A program made the translations under genes and the position numbers. Source: Acutalibacter sp. (GTDB lineage Bacteria > Bacillota > Clostridia > Oscillospirales > Acutalibacteraceae). From it: a stretch of 8,365 bases of DNA. The notes below the pieces were generated by a model, which saw only the letters and a list, made by a program, of their open reading frames with translations, did no database searches and was not told the DNA's origin. The stretch lies in contig JAAWSH010000062.1 of the NCBI GenBank assembly GCA_022801475.1, positions 1 through 8,365 on the forward strand, read 5' to 3'. Below, piece after piece: positions 1 through 6,564 of the stretch. Within the stretch, counting starts at the first letter, position 1; each line of letters starts with the position of its first letter.

Positions 1-48
1 GATGATATTGATTTGGATAAAGCCTTCTTTTTTTACAGGTGTATTCAT
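1..48 (-). CDS. 5' end of an unidentified leftward gene (partial)
   Basis: An ATG on the minus strand (complement of 46-48) opens a reading frame that stays open for 16 codons to the window edge, starting MNTPVKKEGF. It is preceded by AAAGGA (complement of 57-62) with 8 nt spacing, a good ribosome binding site, which is the main reason to believe it. It has the same direction as the transporter operon and could be its distal gene, although a 270-bp structured gap separates it from the permease. Sixteen residues are too few to assign a family; the start is lysine-containing and hydrophilic, without a signal peptide in the visible part. Confidence 0.6.
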   Translation of the reverse strand, partial: MNTPVKKEGFIQINII

Positions 49-318
49 AGTGTGGTTCCTTTCTATTGTTTTGTTTTGGGTGATACGGGCCTGCGCGCCC
101 GCACACCCATGTGCGCGGGGGGTGGCGGGTGGGGGTGGCTGGGCATAAGGTCGTGGGGCTTCCGCAGCCCCACACCCTGCGCCAGCGCTGTGGTGGCGCT
201 GGACCCGCCAATGTGTCCTACTAAGGTTCCCTAACCGTGCTGGCCCGGCCTACATGTCCCGCCGAGAGAGCGCACAGCTTTGCGTGACTCCGCGAAGTGG
301 ATGCAATGTTTACGTTGC
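49..318. other. GC-rich structured intergenic region with nested palindromes
   Basis: I see no credible gene in this gap between the LplC-type permease and the next leftward gene. It holds several inverted repeats: CGCACA 100-105 with TGTGCG 110-115; GTGGGGCT 153-160 with AGCCCCAC 166-173 (8 bp, 5-nt loop); CCAGCGC 182-188 with GCGCTGG 196-202 (7-nt loop). An outer pair, GGCGGGT 124-130 with ACCCGCC 203-209, encloses the last two and could make a three-way junction. The base composition is more G+C-rich than the flanking genes. No T-tract follows any of the stems in the leftward direction, so a simple intrinsic terminator is not supported. It may be a dispersed intergenic repeat or a structured RNA; no known class was recognised. 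Confidence 0.6.
117..143 (+). other. Potential G-quadruplex motif
   Basis: The plus strand has four G-runs of at least three: 117-122, 127-129, 131-135 and 141-143. They are separated by loops of 4, 1 and 5 nt, which fits the usual G3+N1-7 pattern. The operon is transcribed leftward, so these guanines lie on the template strand and the mRNA would be C-rich here. Whether the structure forms is not known. Confidence 0.5.
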
Positions 319-1218
319 CTAGCCTTTTACGCTGCCCATCACCAGGCCGGTAGTGAAGTACTTTTGCAGGAAGGGATATACGCACAACACCGGCACCATG
401 GCCAGGAACATCTGGGCCGCGTTGGTAGTGCGGGCATTGACCAGATTCAGGTAAGTGCCCATTTCCGCGCTGATATTGGTCACATTGCGGAAGAAAGCCT
501 CGGGGTTGATGACCACGGTCTGTAAGTAGGTCTGCAAGGGATAGCGGGTAGTAGAGTTCATATAGATCATGCCGTCAAACCAGCTGTTCCAGTGGTACAC
601 AAATGAAAACAGAGTTACCGTGGCCAGGGTGGGGGTGCATACCGGCAGAATCACCCGTACCAGGGTAGAAACATGTCCCGCCCCGTCAATATAGGCGGCT
701 TCCTCCAGCTCCTTGGGCAGGCTGCGCATATAGTTCATAACCACCAGCATGTTAAAAACATTGACCGCGCCGGGCAAAATTAGGGCCAAAAGGCTGTCCA
801 TCAGCCCTGTCCACTGGACCACCAGGTAGTTGGGGATCAGTCCGCCGTTAAACAAAATCGTGATGACAAAGAACCAAGAGAACACGTTCCGCGCCCGGAA
901 CTCCCTGGTAGATTTAGAGAGCGGGTAGGCTGTTAAAACAATAAGAACAATGTTCAGGGCCACACCCAGCACAGTGCGCTGCACGGAAATGCCCAAAGAG
1001 GTGATAAACTGGCTGTTGGTAAGGATGAAGGAATAGGCCGCAGTGTTAAAATCCACTGGCCAAAAAGTCACCTGGTTGGCCGCCACAGCCACCTTGCTGG
1101 AAAAAGACATGGCCAGCAGGTTGACCATGGGCAAAATGCAAACCAGCGCCATAACGGTAAGCAGCAGGTAGTCAAAGACCATAAAGACCTTACGGGAGGG
1201 CGACGCTTTTGATTTCAT
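319..1218 (-). CDS. Carbohydrate ABC transporter permease, LplC/YtcP type
   Basis: Inner permease subunit of a CUT1-type sugar importer, acting in the cytoplasmic membrane. The 299-residue product has about six hydrophobic segments (first at about residues 12-38, last at about 268-285). It carries the cytoplasmic EAA loop that docks the ATPase at residues 167-195 (LPKELEEAAYIDGAG followed by ILP). The GGLIPNYLVV stretch at 125-134 and the C-terminal GLVMGSVKG are typical of the LplC/YtcP (UgpE-like) branch that works with LipO-type binding proteins. The ATG start is set by GGGAGG (complement of 1227-1232), 8 nt upstream. Only 14 bp separate it from the preceding permease, so the two are certainly cotranscribed. 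The ends of the protein look complete. The transported sugar cannot be deduced. Confidence 0.93.
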   Translation of the reverse strand: MKSKASPSRKVFMVFDYLLLTVMALVCILPMVNLLAMSFSSKVAVAANQVTFWPVDFNTAAYSFILTNSQFITSLGISVQRTVLGVALNIVLIVLTAYPLSKSTREFRARNVFSWFFVITILFNGGLIPNYLVVQWTGLMDSLLALILPGAVNVFNMLVVMNYMRSLPKELEEAAYIDGAGHVSTLVRVILPVCTPTLATVTLFSFVYHWNSWFDGMIYMNSTTRYPLQTYLQTVVINPEAFFRNVTNISAEMGTYLNLVNARTTNAAQMFLAMVPVLCVYPFLQKYFTTGLVMGSVKG

Positions 1219-1232
1219 ATTTTTTTCCTCCC

Positions 1233-2180
1233 TTAGAATATCCGGTAGCCGGCAAAACGGTCGGCCATCCAGTAGGATGCGGTTACAAAGATCAGGGACA
1301 CCCCGGACTTAAACAGGCCCGCGGCGGTGGAAAGGGCAAACTGGGTGCGCTCAATGCCCAGGCGGTACACGAAGGTATCCAGAATATCTCCGGTAGAGTA
1401 CACAGCGGGGCTGTAGAGGTTATAGATCTGGTCAAAGCCGCCGTTGAGAATGTCCGCCATGCTTAACACGGTCATCAGCACAATGGTGCTGAGAATGCCG
1501 GGCAGCGTGATGTGCCAGGTCTGCTTCCAGCGGTTCGCGCCGTCGATGGAGGCGGACTCATACAGCGCCGGGTCCACGCCGGTCAGGGCGGCCAGGTAGA
1601 TAACGGACTTAAAGCCAAAGTTTTTCCATACGTCCGTAACCACCATGGTAATAGGGAACCAGAAGGAATCCCCCAGGAAGAAGGGCGCCTTTGCCCCAAA
1701 AGCCTGGAAAGCCCGGCCCACAATGCCGCTGCTGGGGGAAAGGATATCTACAAAGATACCCGAAAGGATAATCCAGGAGAGGAAGTTGGGCAGGTAGACC
1801 ATGGTCTGATAGGTGCGCTTTAGGCCAGAGCGGCTCACCTCGTTCAACAGCAGAGAAAAGGTGACGGGCACCACAATGTTACCAATCATCTTGGCTAAAG
1901 AGATAACAATTGTGTTGCGGATAACCGGCCAGAAGTTGGGCATGGAAAACAGGTTTTGAAAGTTCTTCAGCCCTACCCATTCCGAGCCGAACAGGCCGTT
2001 GGCTGGGTTAAACTTTTGAAAAGCGATTACGGTTCCCACCATGCCGCCATAAGAATAGATGGCCACCAGAACGACGGCCGGAATCAGCATAATGTAAAGG
2101 GGCAGCTCCCGCAAAAACTTATCGGTACGGCGCTGCGGTTTTGGCGCGGCTTTCGCGCCCTGTGTGGATTTGCTGCTCAC
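1233..2180 (-). CDS. Carbohydrate ABC transporter permease, LplB type
   Basis: First permease of the importer; it should pair with the following LplC-type subunit to form the membrane channel. The product has 315 residues with a basic N-terminal tail (residues 1-24), a first membrane segment at about 27-46, and further segments to about 305. Its EAA loop at 207-228 (YESASIDGA then ITLP) is the canonical ATPase contact. The C-terminal GYRIF is characteristic of LplB-family permeases. The start is GTG (complement of 2178-2180), chosen because AAGGTGGTG (complement of 2189-2197) lies 8 nt upstream. About 190 bp with two stem-loops separate it from the binding-protein gene. No ATPase gene is in the window; in this family a shared MsmX-like ATPase encoded elsewhere usually serves, which is an inference here. 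Confidence 0.93.
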   Translation of the reverse strand: MSSKSTQGAKAAPKPQRRTDKFLRELPLYIMLIPAVVLVAIYSYGGMVGTVIAFQKFNPANGLFGSEWVGLKNFQNLFSMPNFWPVIRNTIVISLAKMIGNIVVPVTFSLLLNEVSRSGLKRTYQTMVYLPNFLSWIILSGIFVDILSPSSGIVGRAFQAFGAKAPFFLGDSFWFPITMVVTDVWKNFGFKSVIYLAALTGVDPALYESASIDGANRWKQTWHITLPGILSTIVLMTVLSMADILNGGFDQIYNLYSPAVYSTGDILDTFVYRLGIERTQFALSTAAGLFKSGVSLIFVTASYWMADRFAGYRIF

Positions 2181-2258
2181 TTTTTGTTCACCACCTTGGT
2201 ATATTGGGGTACATATTTGACCTGATAAATTGTGAAATGAGCTTTGGATCTACGTCCT

Positions 2259-2279
2259 AAAGAGGCCTGCGGCCTTTTT
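2259..2279. other. Stem-loop with T-tract, rightward terminator-like
   Basis: AAAGAGGCC (2259-2267) and GGCCTTTTT (2271-2279) form a 9-bp stem with one G-T pair and a 3-nt loop. Read rightward it ends in a run of T, resembling an intrinsic terminator, although no rightward gene precedes it. Read leftward, in the sense of the operon, it has only a weak CTTT tail and is more likely a partial terminator or RNA-stabilising element between the binding-protein and permease cistrons. Confidence 0.45.
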
Positions 2280-2289
2280 CCCTATTTTA

Positions 2290-2333
2290 GTCAACAGGCC
2301 CGAAGCAAATTTCTTCGCTCCGGGCCTATTGAC
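2290..2333 (-). other. Long intercistronic stem-loop downstream of the binding-protein gene
   Basis: GTCAA 2290-2294 pairs with TTGAC 2329-2333, and AGGCCCG (2296-2302) with CGGGCCT (2321-2327). One mismatch lies between these stems, and a further possible CGAAG/CTTCG stem lies inside. The element lies 38 bp after the stop of the solute-binding protein and before the LplB permease. It has no U-rich tail in the leftward direction. In many sugar importers such stem-loops protect the 3' end of the binding-protein message so that it is made in excess over the permeases; that role is inferred. Confidence 0.55.
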
Positions 2334-2340
2334 TCATCAG

Positions 2341-2361
2341 TAATTAGGAGTTAATTAGGAG
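2341..2361. repeat. Short tandem repeat TAATTAGGAG x2
   Basis: TAATTAGGAG occurs at 2341-2350 and again at 2352-2361, one base apart, directly beyond the stop codon of the solute-binding protein. On the transcribed (minus) strand it reads as CTCCTAATTA twice. No function is apparent; slippage is the simplest origin. Confidence 0.5.
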
Positions 2362-2371
2362 ATTAGCGTAA

Positions 2372-4114
2372 TCATTGGGCCGGATAGAGCTTCTCCAGCT
2401 CGTCCAGAGTCTCCTGACCGCCGGCGTTCAGCCACTCGGTTACAAACTGGTCGAAGTGGTCTACAGGCTTTGTTCCGGTGATAATATCGATGAACTCCTG
2501 CAAAACCATATCGCCCAGCACAGAAGAGTTCTGCACCCAGATGTCGGGAATATCGTTGGCCATAATGTTGACCACTTCCTCCCCGGCCGCCTGATGGGCC
2601 AGGTCAATGGGCATAGAGCCATACTGGCTGATCTGCCCCCAGGTGCCGTAGGCATTGGTGTCGTCCTTCATGGGGCCGTCGCCATAGCCAAAGCCAGAGG
2701 AGTAGTTATAGTACTGCAAGGCAGTGCCGCCCAGGTCGCCGGGATCGCCCTTTTCCAGGGCAGCCAGAACCTGCTCGGAGAACAGCTCGGTGGGGATGCC
2801 AATGAAGATGGGGCAGAAACGGTACTGCTCGTCGGCCCAGTAAGTCTGGAAGTCCTCTTCACTGCCGCTGATGGCGGTCTTTTCGTACAGGTTCAAAATC
2901 TTGATCAGGGCCTCGGGATGCTCACACTGAGAGCTAATCATAAAGAAGTCAAAGGTCTGGTTGCTCAGGATGCCCAGCTGAGGCTTTGTGCCCTCTACAG
3001 TGGGGATCTTATAGGGACGGGTAATGGTGCCGTCGGCCTGGTAGGTCAGGTTGAAGGGATGCCAGTCGCCCCAGCAAGCATGATACATCATGCCAATTTT
3101 GCCGGTGGCCACGTCAGTTTCCATGCTAGCCACGTCTTTTACCACAAACTCGGGGTCAAACACGCCCGCATCGTACAGCTCTTTGGCCACAGTCAGAGCA
3201 TCTTTGCAGGCGGGATTCAGGTAGGAGTTGGTAATCTTTCCATCCTCGCCCCGGTAGAAGATACCCGTTTTCTGGAAAGCGGGCACGCCATAAGCCGCAA
3301 ACAGGCCACACAGGGTGCCATAGTTGTTTTGCAGCACATCGCCGGCCAGACCCAGACCAAAGGTGTCGCCGTCCACGCCGTTGCCATCCGGGTCGCCGGT
3401 GGTGAACAGCTTAGCTAGCTCTACCATCTCCTCCACCGTAGTGGGGGGCTGGGAATTAGTGTTCTCCAGCCAGTCGTCTCGAATCCACAGGTTAAAGGCC
3501 TGGTGGAAGTTATCGGTCATATAGGGATAGCCAAACATTCTGCCGTCAAAAGAAATCCCCTTAAAGCAGTCCGGGAACTGCTCCTGATAGGCTTTCACCG
3601 CATCGGTGGCATACTGCTCGTACACGTCGGTAATGTCCATCAGGTAGCCGGCGTCGTGGGCCTGCTTCAGGTAGGTGTGGTCCCCGTGGCGGAACACGTC
3701 CGGAAGGTCGCCAGAGGCCAGCAGGGTGTTCAGCTTGTTGTTATACGCGTCTGTACTAATATCGGCGGTAAAAGCGATCTCTATGTCGATATTCAGCTCT
3801 TCCTTAATTTTGCGGGTCCATACGTTGTCCTCAAAGGTGTCGCCGTCTTTAAACTGCTGCACCGCAGAGGACTGCATGCCCACGGTAATGGTGACGGGCT
3901 CCGCATAGGGGGTCAGGGGGCCGTCCTCGGTATTTCCGCTCTGGGAAGATTCGGGGGTAGAGGCGTCGCCGCCAGAGGTCTCGGCCGTAGAGGACGAGCT
4001 CTTATCGGCAGTGGAGCCGCTGCTGCCAGTGTCGCCGCCGCAGGCGGTCAGGCTAAGCACTAGGCACAGGGCCAGCAGCAGGGTAAGAACACGCTTGCTT
4101 AGGTTGGTTTTCAT
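2372..4114 (-). CDS. Extracellular solute-binding lipoprotein, LipO type
   Basis: High-affinity receptor of the sugar importer, anchored outside the cytoplasmic membrane. The 580-residue product starts with a lipoprotein signal peptide: basic n-region (KTNLSKR), hydrophobic core at about 9-22, and a lipobox LTAC with the lipidated Cys at 25. A flexible Ser/Gly/Thr-rich linker follows at about 26-64, then the binding fold beginning near VTITVGM (residues 74-80). The length is at the upper end for bacterial sugar-binding proteins and matches the large LipO/YtcQ-like members that accompany LplB and LplC permeases and often bind oligosaccharides. The ATG start is preceded by AAAGGA at a 10-nt spacing and by a second purine-rich run closer in. 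It is the second gene of the leftward operon. The ligand is unknown. Confidence 0.93.
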   Translation of the reverse strand: MKTNLSKRVLTLLLALCLVLSLTACGGDTGSSGSTADKSSSSTAETSGGDASTPESSQSGNTEDGPLTPYAEPVTITVGMQSSAVQQFKDGDTFEDNVWTRKIKEELNIDIEIAFTADISTDAYNNKLNTLLASGDLPDVFRHGDHTYLKQAHDAGYLMDITDVYEQYATDAVKAYQEQFPDCFKGISFDGRMFGYPYMTDNFHQAFNLWIRDDWLENTNSQPPTTVEEMVELAKLFTTGDPDGNGVDGDTFGLGLAGDVLQNNYGTLCGLFAAYGVPAFQKTGIFYRGEDGKITNSYLNPACKDALTVAKELYDAGVFDPEFVVKDVASMETDVATGKIGMMYHACWGDWHPFNLTYQADGTITRPYKIPTVEGTKPQLGILSNQTFDFFMISSQCEHPEALIKILNLYEKTAISGSEEDFQTYWADEQYRFCPIFIGIPTELFSEQVLAALEKGDPGDLGGTALQYYNYSSGFGYGDGPMKDDTNAYGTWGQISQYGSMPIDLAHQAAGEEVVNIMANDIPDIWVQNSSVLGDMVLQEFIDIITGTKPVDHFDQFVTEWLNAGGQETLDELEKLYPAQ

Positions 4115-4145
4115 TCTCTTTCCGTCCTTTCATGTTAAAGTTTTC

Positions 4146-4192
4146 GCCTGCCCCCCGGGAAAAGACTTTCCCCCGCTTAGGATAGGACAGGC
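4146..4192 (-). other. Possible stem-loop in the leader of the binding-protein gene
   Basis: In the 85-bp gap between the propeller gene and the binding-protein gene, GCCTG 4146-4150 can pair with CAGGC 4188-4192, and inside it GGGAAA 4157-4162 with TTTCCC 4167-4172. No U-tract follows in the leftward direction. It may tune processing or translation between the two cistrons; the evidence is only the inverted repeats. Confidence 0.35.
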
Positions 4193-4199
4193 CGGAATT

Positions 4200-5135
4200 T
4201 TAGGCCTTTTCAGGCATTATCTCATAGCGGACAAACGCAAACCTCCTGCTGTCCGGAGCCCAGGAGTTCACATTAATGGTGCCCTGTCCGCCAAAGAGAG
4301 CCACAATGGTTTTCAAGGGGCCGCCCGCCGCCGACATTAGCTTTAGCTCCACATTTTTGTGGGGTACATGCTCGCCGGGCTCTACGTCGCCCTTGCGGTA
4401 CCCCAGCGCCACCACCCACTGCCGGTCTGGGGAGATGTGGGGGAACCAGATGTTCCAGTCCTCTTCAAAGGTCATTTGGGTCTGCTCTGTACCGTCTGCC
4501 CTCATGCGGAAAGCCTGCATCAGCCCCGCGCGTACAGAGTTAAACCAAATATACTCTCCCGCGCTGTCATATTCCGGGCCATCGTTCAGCCCTGGGGCGT
4601 CGGTCAGCCGAGTCTCTTCGCCGCCCTCTACCGGAATGGTATAGATGTCGAACTCGCCTTTTCTCTGGGCACAGTAGGCCAGGGTCTTTCCGTCTGGGGA
4701 CCAGCCGTGCAAATAGCTGGGGGCCAGGGGCGTCACCAGTCTGGGCACCCCGCCGGAAAGAGGCACTGTATAGATGCGGGACTGGCCGTCCTCTTTGGTG
4801 CCGTGGCTTACAGCAATACTCTTACCGTCTGTGGAGAGCACATGGTCATTGTTGCAGTTTTCCACAAAATCCGTTTCCACCAGGGTGCTTTCCTTGGTTT
4901 CCAGGTCAAAGCGATAGATACGCCCTTCGCTATTATAGGCCAGGAACTTCCCGTCGGGAGACCAGTTGGGGGCCTCAATGAGATAGTCAAACTCCGCCAC
5001 AGTCTCTACGCCGCCAGTCTCCATATTATATATCTGAAGAATAGATCGGTCGCGAGAACGGTCCCACAGGTTCAGCTTCTCCAATTCTGCCAAGACTTCT
5101 TTCAGCTCCTTTATATATTTTGCTGCGCGGCCCAA
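4200..5135 (-). CDS. TolB/WD40-like beta-propeller protein, cytoplasmic
   Basis: First gene of the transporter operon. The 311-residue product is built of TolB-type propeller repeats, recognisable by recurring (W/I)-(S/A)-PD-(G/S/R) turns: APNWSPDGKFLAY (55-67), LSTDGKSIAV (100-109), GWSPDGKTLAY (144-154), PEYDSAGEYIWF (187-198), HISPDRQWVV (233-242) and SWAPDSRRFAF (291-301). About six blades are suggested. There is no signal peptide or membrane segment, so it should stay in the cytoplasm, unlike TolB of Gram-negatives. The start is uncertain: the first in-frame candidate is TTG at 5135-5133 with only a weak ribosome site. An AAGGAG lies inside the coding frame (codons 9-10), 12 nt before a second TTG (codon 15), and homology to the propeller begins only near residue 31. 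Similar propellers occur beside sugar importers in Bacillota. Their role is not established; sugar binding or a lyase-like activity is possible. Confidence 0.82.
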   Translation of the reverse strand: MGRAAKYIKELKEVLAELEKLNLWDRSRDRSILQIYNMETGGVETVAEFDYLIEAPNWSPDGKFLAYNSEGRIYRFDLETKESTLVETDFVENCNNDHVLSTDGKSIAVSHGTKEDGQSRIYTVPLSGGVPRLVTPLAPSYLHGWSPDGKTLAYCAQRKGEFDIYTIPVEGGEETRLTDAPGLNDGPEYDSAGEYIWFNSVRAGLMQAFRMRADGTEQTQMTFEEDWNIWFPHISPDRQWVVALGYRKGDVEPGEHVPHKNVELKLMSAAGGPLKTIVALFGGQGTINVNSWAPDSRRFAFVRYEIMPEKA

Positions 5136-5171
5136 AGGACCTGGGGCGCACCCGCTTCTTGATTTGAATAC

Positions 5172-5200
5172 AGTATATCATGATAAACGCGCGTTTGCAA
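5172..5200 (-). promoter_or_regulatory. Promoter of the leftward transporter operon
   Basis: On the minus strand, TTGCAA (complement of 5195-5200) is followed after exactly 17 nt by TATACT (complement of 5172-5177), a good sigma-A-type promoter. Transcription should start near 5165, about 30 nt before the TTG at 5135. A palindrome that looks like a LacI-family operator sits almost entirely inside the spacer, so the bound repressor would block RNA polymerase directly. Confidence 0.75.
5184..5197. promoter_or_regulatory. Putative LacI-family operator, copy 1
   Basis: AAACGCGCGTTT (5185-5196) is a perfect 12-bp palindrome centred on CpG, as expected for LacI-family repressors whose hinge-helix leucine inserts at a central CG step. 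It lies between the -35 and -10 of the operon promoter, overlapping the inner end of the -35 by two bases. The 13-mer TAAACGCGCGTTT recurs at 6551-6563. A further half-like sequence, TTAACGCG, lies nearby at 5235-5242 and might be a weak auxiliary site. Confidence 0.75.
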
Positions 5201-5302
5201 GGGGGAAAATGCGATTTAGCAATAATGCACGTGATTAACGCGAAAGTTTTATATTGATTTCACAAATCTGATTGAAACTCCATATTTTTACCTTTTTCGC
5301 CC

Positions 5303-5332
5303 TTGACAGACCAACCGGGGAAATGCTAGTAT
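5303..5332 (+). promoter_or_regulatory. Promoter of the LacI-family regulator gene
   Basis: TTGACA (5303-5308) is followed after 18 bp by TAGTAT (5327-5332), with TGC directly before the -10 (extended -10). The start should be near 5339, leaving a leader of about 168 nt before the GTG. The start-proximal inverted repeat GAATA 5343-5347 with TATTC 5354-5358 resembles the other operator only loosely and could serve autoregulation; that is a guess. Confidence 0.7.
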
Positions 5333-5490
5333 ATTTGCGGGTGAATACGTGTTTATTCCATGGCTTTTCCCGCTCGGTCCGCTATTCCGCTGTTGCTGTA
5401 ATGCATATTTTTCCACACTGGGGTCTTTACTTTTTCACCTGTCTGTACTAAAATATAAACAGTTGTAAACAGATCGAACAGTGCGACTTA

Positions 5491-5496
5491 AAGGAG
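5491..5496 (+). promoter_or_regulatory. Ribosome binding site for the GTG start of the regulator
   Basis: AAGGAG lies 10 nt before the GTG at 5507. It supports this non-ATG start, which also places the helix-turn-helix at the expected distance from the N-terminus. Confidence 0.8.
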
Positions 5497-5506
5497 AACG
5501 GCATTT

Positions 5507-6553
5507 GTGAAACGGATCAGCAGTAATGATATTGCCCGCTTGGCAGGAGTTTCCCGCAGTACGGTAAGCCGGGTGATTAACGGCTATACCAATGTCCCCC
5601 CCGAAACCTACGAGCGGGTCATGAAGGTAATCAAGGAATACCATTATTATCCCCAGGTCTCTGCCCGGGCTCTTTCCGGCAAAAGTACCAATACCATTGG
5701 TCTGTTCTGGGTAGGCCGCAGCCGTCTGGCTATGGATCCACTAACCAGTTCCTATTTTATGCATGTAGTGGACGCCGCCGCCGAGCGGGGGTATCTGGTT
5801 TTGGCCAGTTTTATTGACGACCTAACGGACAGCGCCAATGTTCAGAAAGTGCGGAAGATTTACATGGAAGGCCGCATCGACGCGGGAATTTTTGTTGGCC
5901 TAAGCAATACTGAGCCTCTTGTGGATGAGCTACTTGAGATGGACAAGATTGTGGGTATTTTTGATTATTTCCATGAGGGCGAGGACCAGCCCCATCGCCT
6001 TTCATCTAATTTTGAGCGGGATTCCGGCGAGGCGGTTATTGACTATCTCTATGACTTGGGCCACCGGAAAATCGCCATTATTGATGGGGACCTCAGCCGC
6101 CTAAGCTGTATCCACCGCCATGAAAGCTACATGCGGGGCATGCTGAAGCACAGCCTCCCTTTGAAAAACAAATGGCTGGCCTACGGCGGCATTATTGAGG
6201 AAACCGGCTATCCCGCCGCCAAGCAGCTGCTGGAAAACAGCCTGGACGATTTGCCTACCGCCATCTGTGCCAATAATGACGGTGTGGCTTTTGGGGTGTA
6301 CCGAGCCTGTGCTGGACTGGGGCTGCGTATTCCCCAGGACATCTCTGTGGTCGGCATGGACGCCCGCCCTGAGGGCAAAACCGTTTCTCCCCCGCTGACT
6401 ACTTATTATTACGACTTTCAGCGGCTGTTCGCGTCTCTGACTAACCGAGTCATCGACACCATTGAGGAAAAGCCCGATGTGCTTCAAGCAGATTTTATCC
6501 CAGGCCAGCTGTTGGTGCGGGAATCCACGGCTCCTCCCAGAACAGAAACTTAA
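5507..6553 (+). CDS. LacI-family transcriptional regulator
   Basis: Sugar-responsive DNA-binding repressor, 348 residues, a normal family length. The N-terminal helix-turn-helix is at residues 6-25 (DIARLAGVSRSTVSRVIN). The hinge helix SARALSG (52-58) has the ARAL motif whose leucine (56) contacts a central CpG. A periplasmic-binding-protein-like effector domain then runs from TIGLFWVG (63) to the end. It has the usual landmarks: DAGIFVGL at 125-132, LGHRKIAIIDGD at 184-195, ANNDGVAFGVYRACAGLGLRIPQDISVVGMD at 255-285. The GTG start is backed by AAGGAG at 10 nt. It is divergent from the transporter operon and precedes the VOC/SDR genes, and identical palindromes lie at both, so it probably controls both sides. 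The effector is likely a sugar or sugar breakdown product but is not identifiable from sequence. Confidence 0.95.
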   Translation: MKRISSNDIARLAGVSRSTVSRVINGYTNVPPETYERVMKVIKEYHYYPQVSARALSGKSTNTIGLFWVGRSRLAMDPLTSSYFMHVVDAAAERGYLVLASFIDDLTDSANVQKVRKIYMEGRIDAGIFVGLSNTEPLVDELLEMDKIVGIFDYFHEGEDQPHRLSSNFERDSGEAVIDYLYDLGHRKIAIIDGDLSRLSCIHRHESYMRGMLKHSLPLKNKWLAYGGIIEETGYPAAKQLLENSLDDLPTAICANNDGVAFGVYRACAGLGLRIPQDISVVGMDARPEGKTVSPPLTTYYYDFQRLFASLTNRVIDTIEEKPDVLQADFIPGQLLVRESTAPPRTET

Positions 6554-6564
6554 ACGCGCGTTTA
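6551..6564. promoter_or_regulatory. Putative LacI-family operator, copy 2
   Basis: TAAACGCGCGTTTA is a perfect 14-bp palindrome with a central CpG, and 13 of its bases are identical to the operator in the transporter promoter 1.37 kb away. Its first three bases are the TAA stop codon of the regulator gene. It lies about 217 bp before the VOC gene. It could act on a promoter for the VOC/SDR genes, as a roadblock to readthrough from the regulator gene, or as a looping partner of copy 1. Confidence 0.7.

Noticed and set aside
13..234. A 73-codon plus-strand frame through the GC-rich gap
   Set aside because: It reads through the palindromes, has a biased Gly/Trp/Pro composition and overlaps the well-supported leftward start at 48.
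2375..3418. A long open frame on the plus strand opposite the solute-binding-protein gene
   Set aside because: It is antisense to a clear lipoprotein gene, has no ribosome site or family signature, and owes its openness to the codon bias of the real gene.
4359..5162. An open frame of 267 codons on the plus strand opposite the propeller gene
   Set aside because: The minus-strand product has repeated propeller motifs; the plus-strand product has no recognisable motif and runs into the operon promoter region.
6101..6487. A 128-codon minus-strand frame within the LacI gene
   Set aside because: It is the complement of conserved regulator codons, without a ribosome site or motif.
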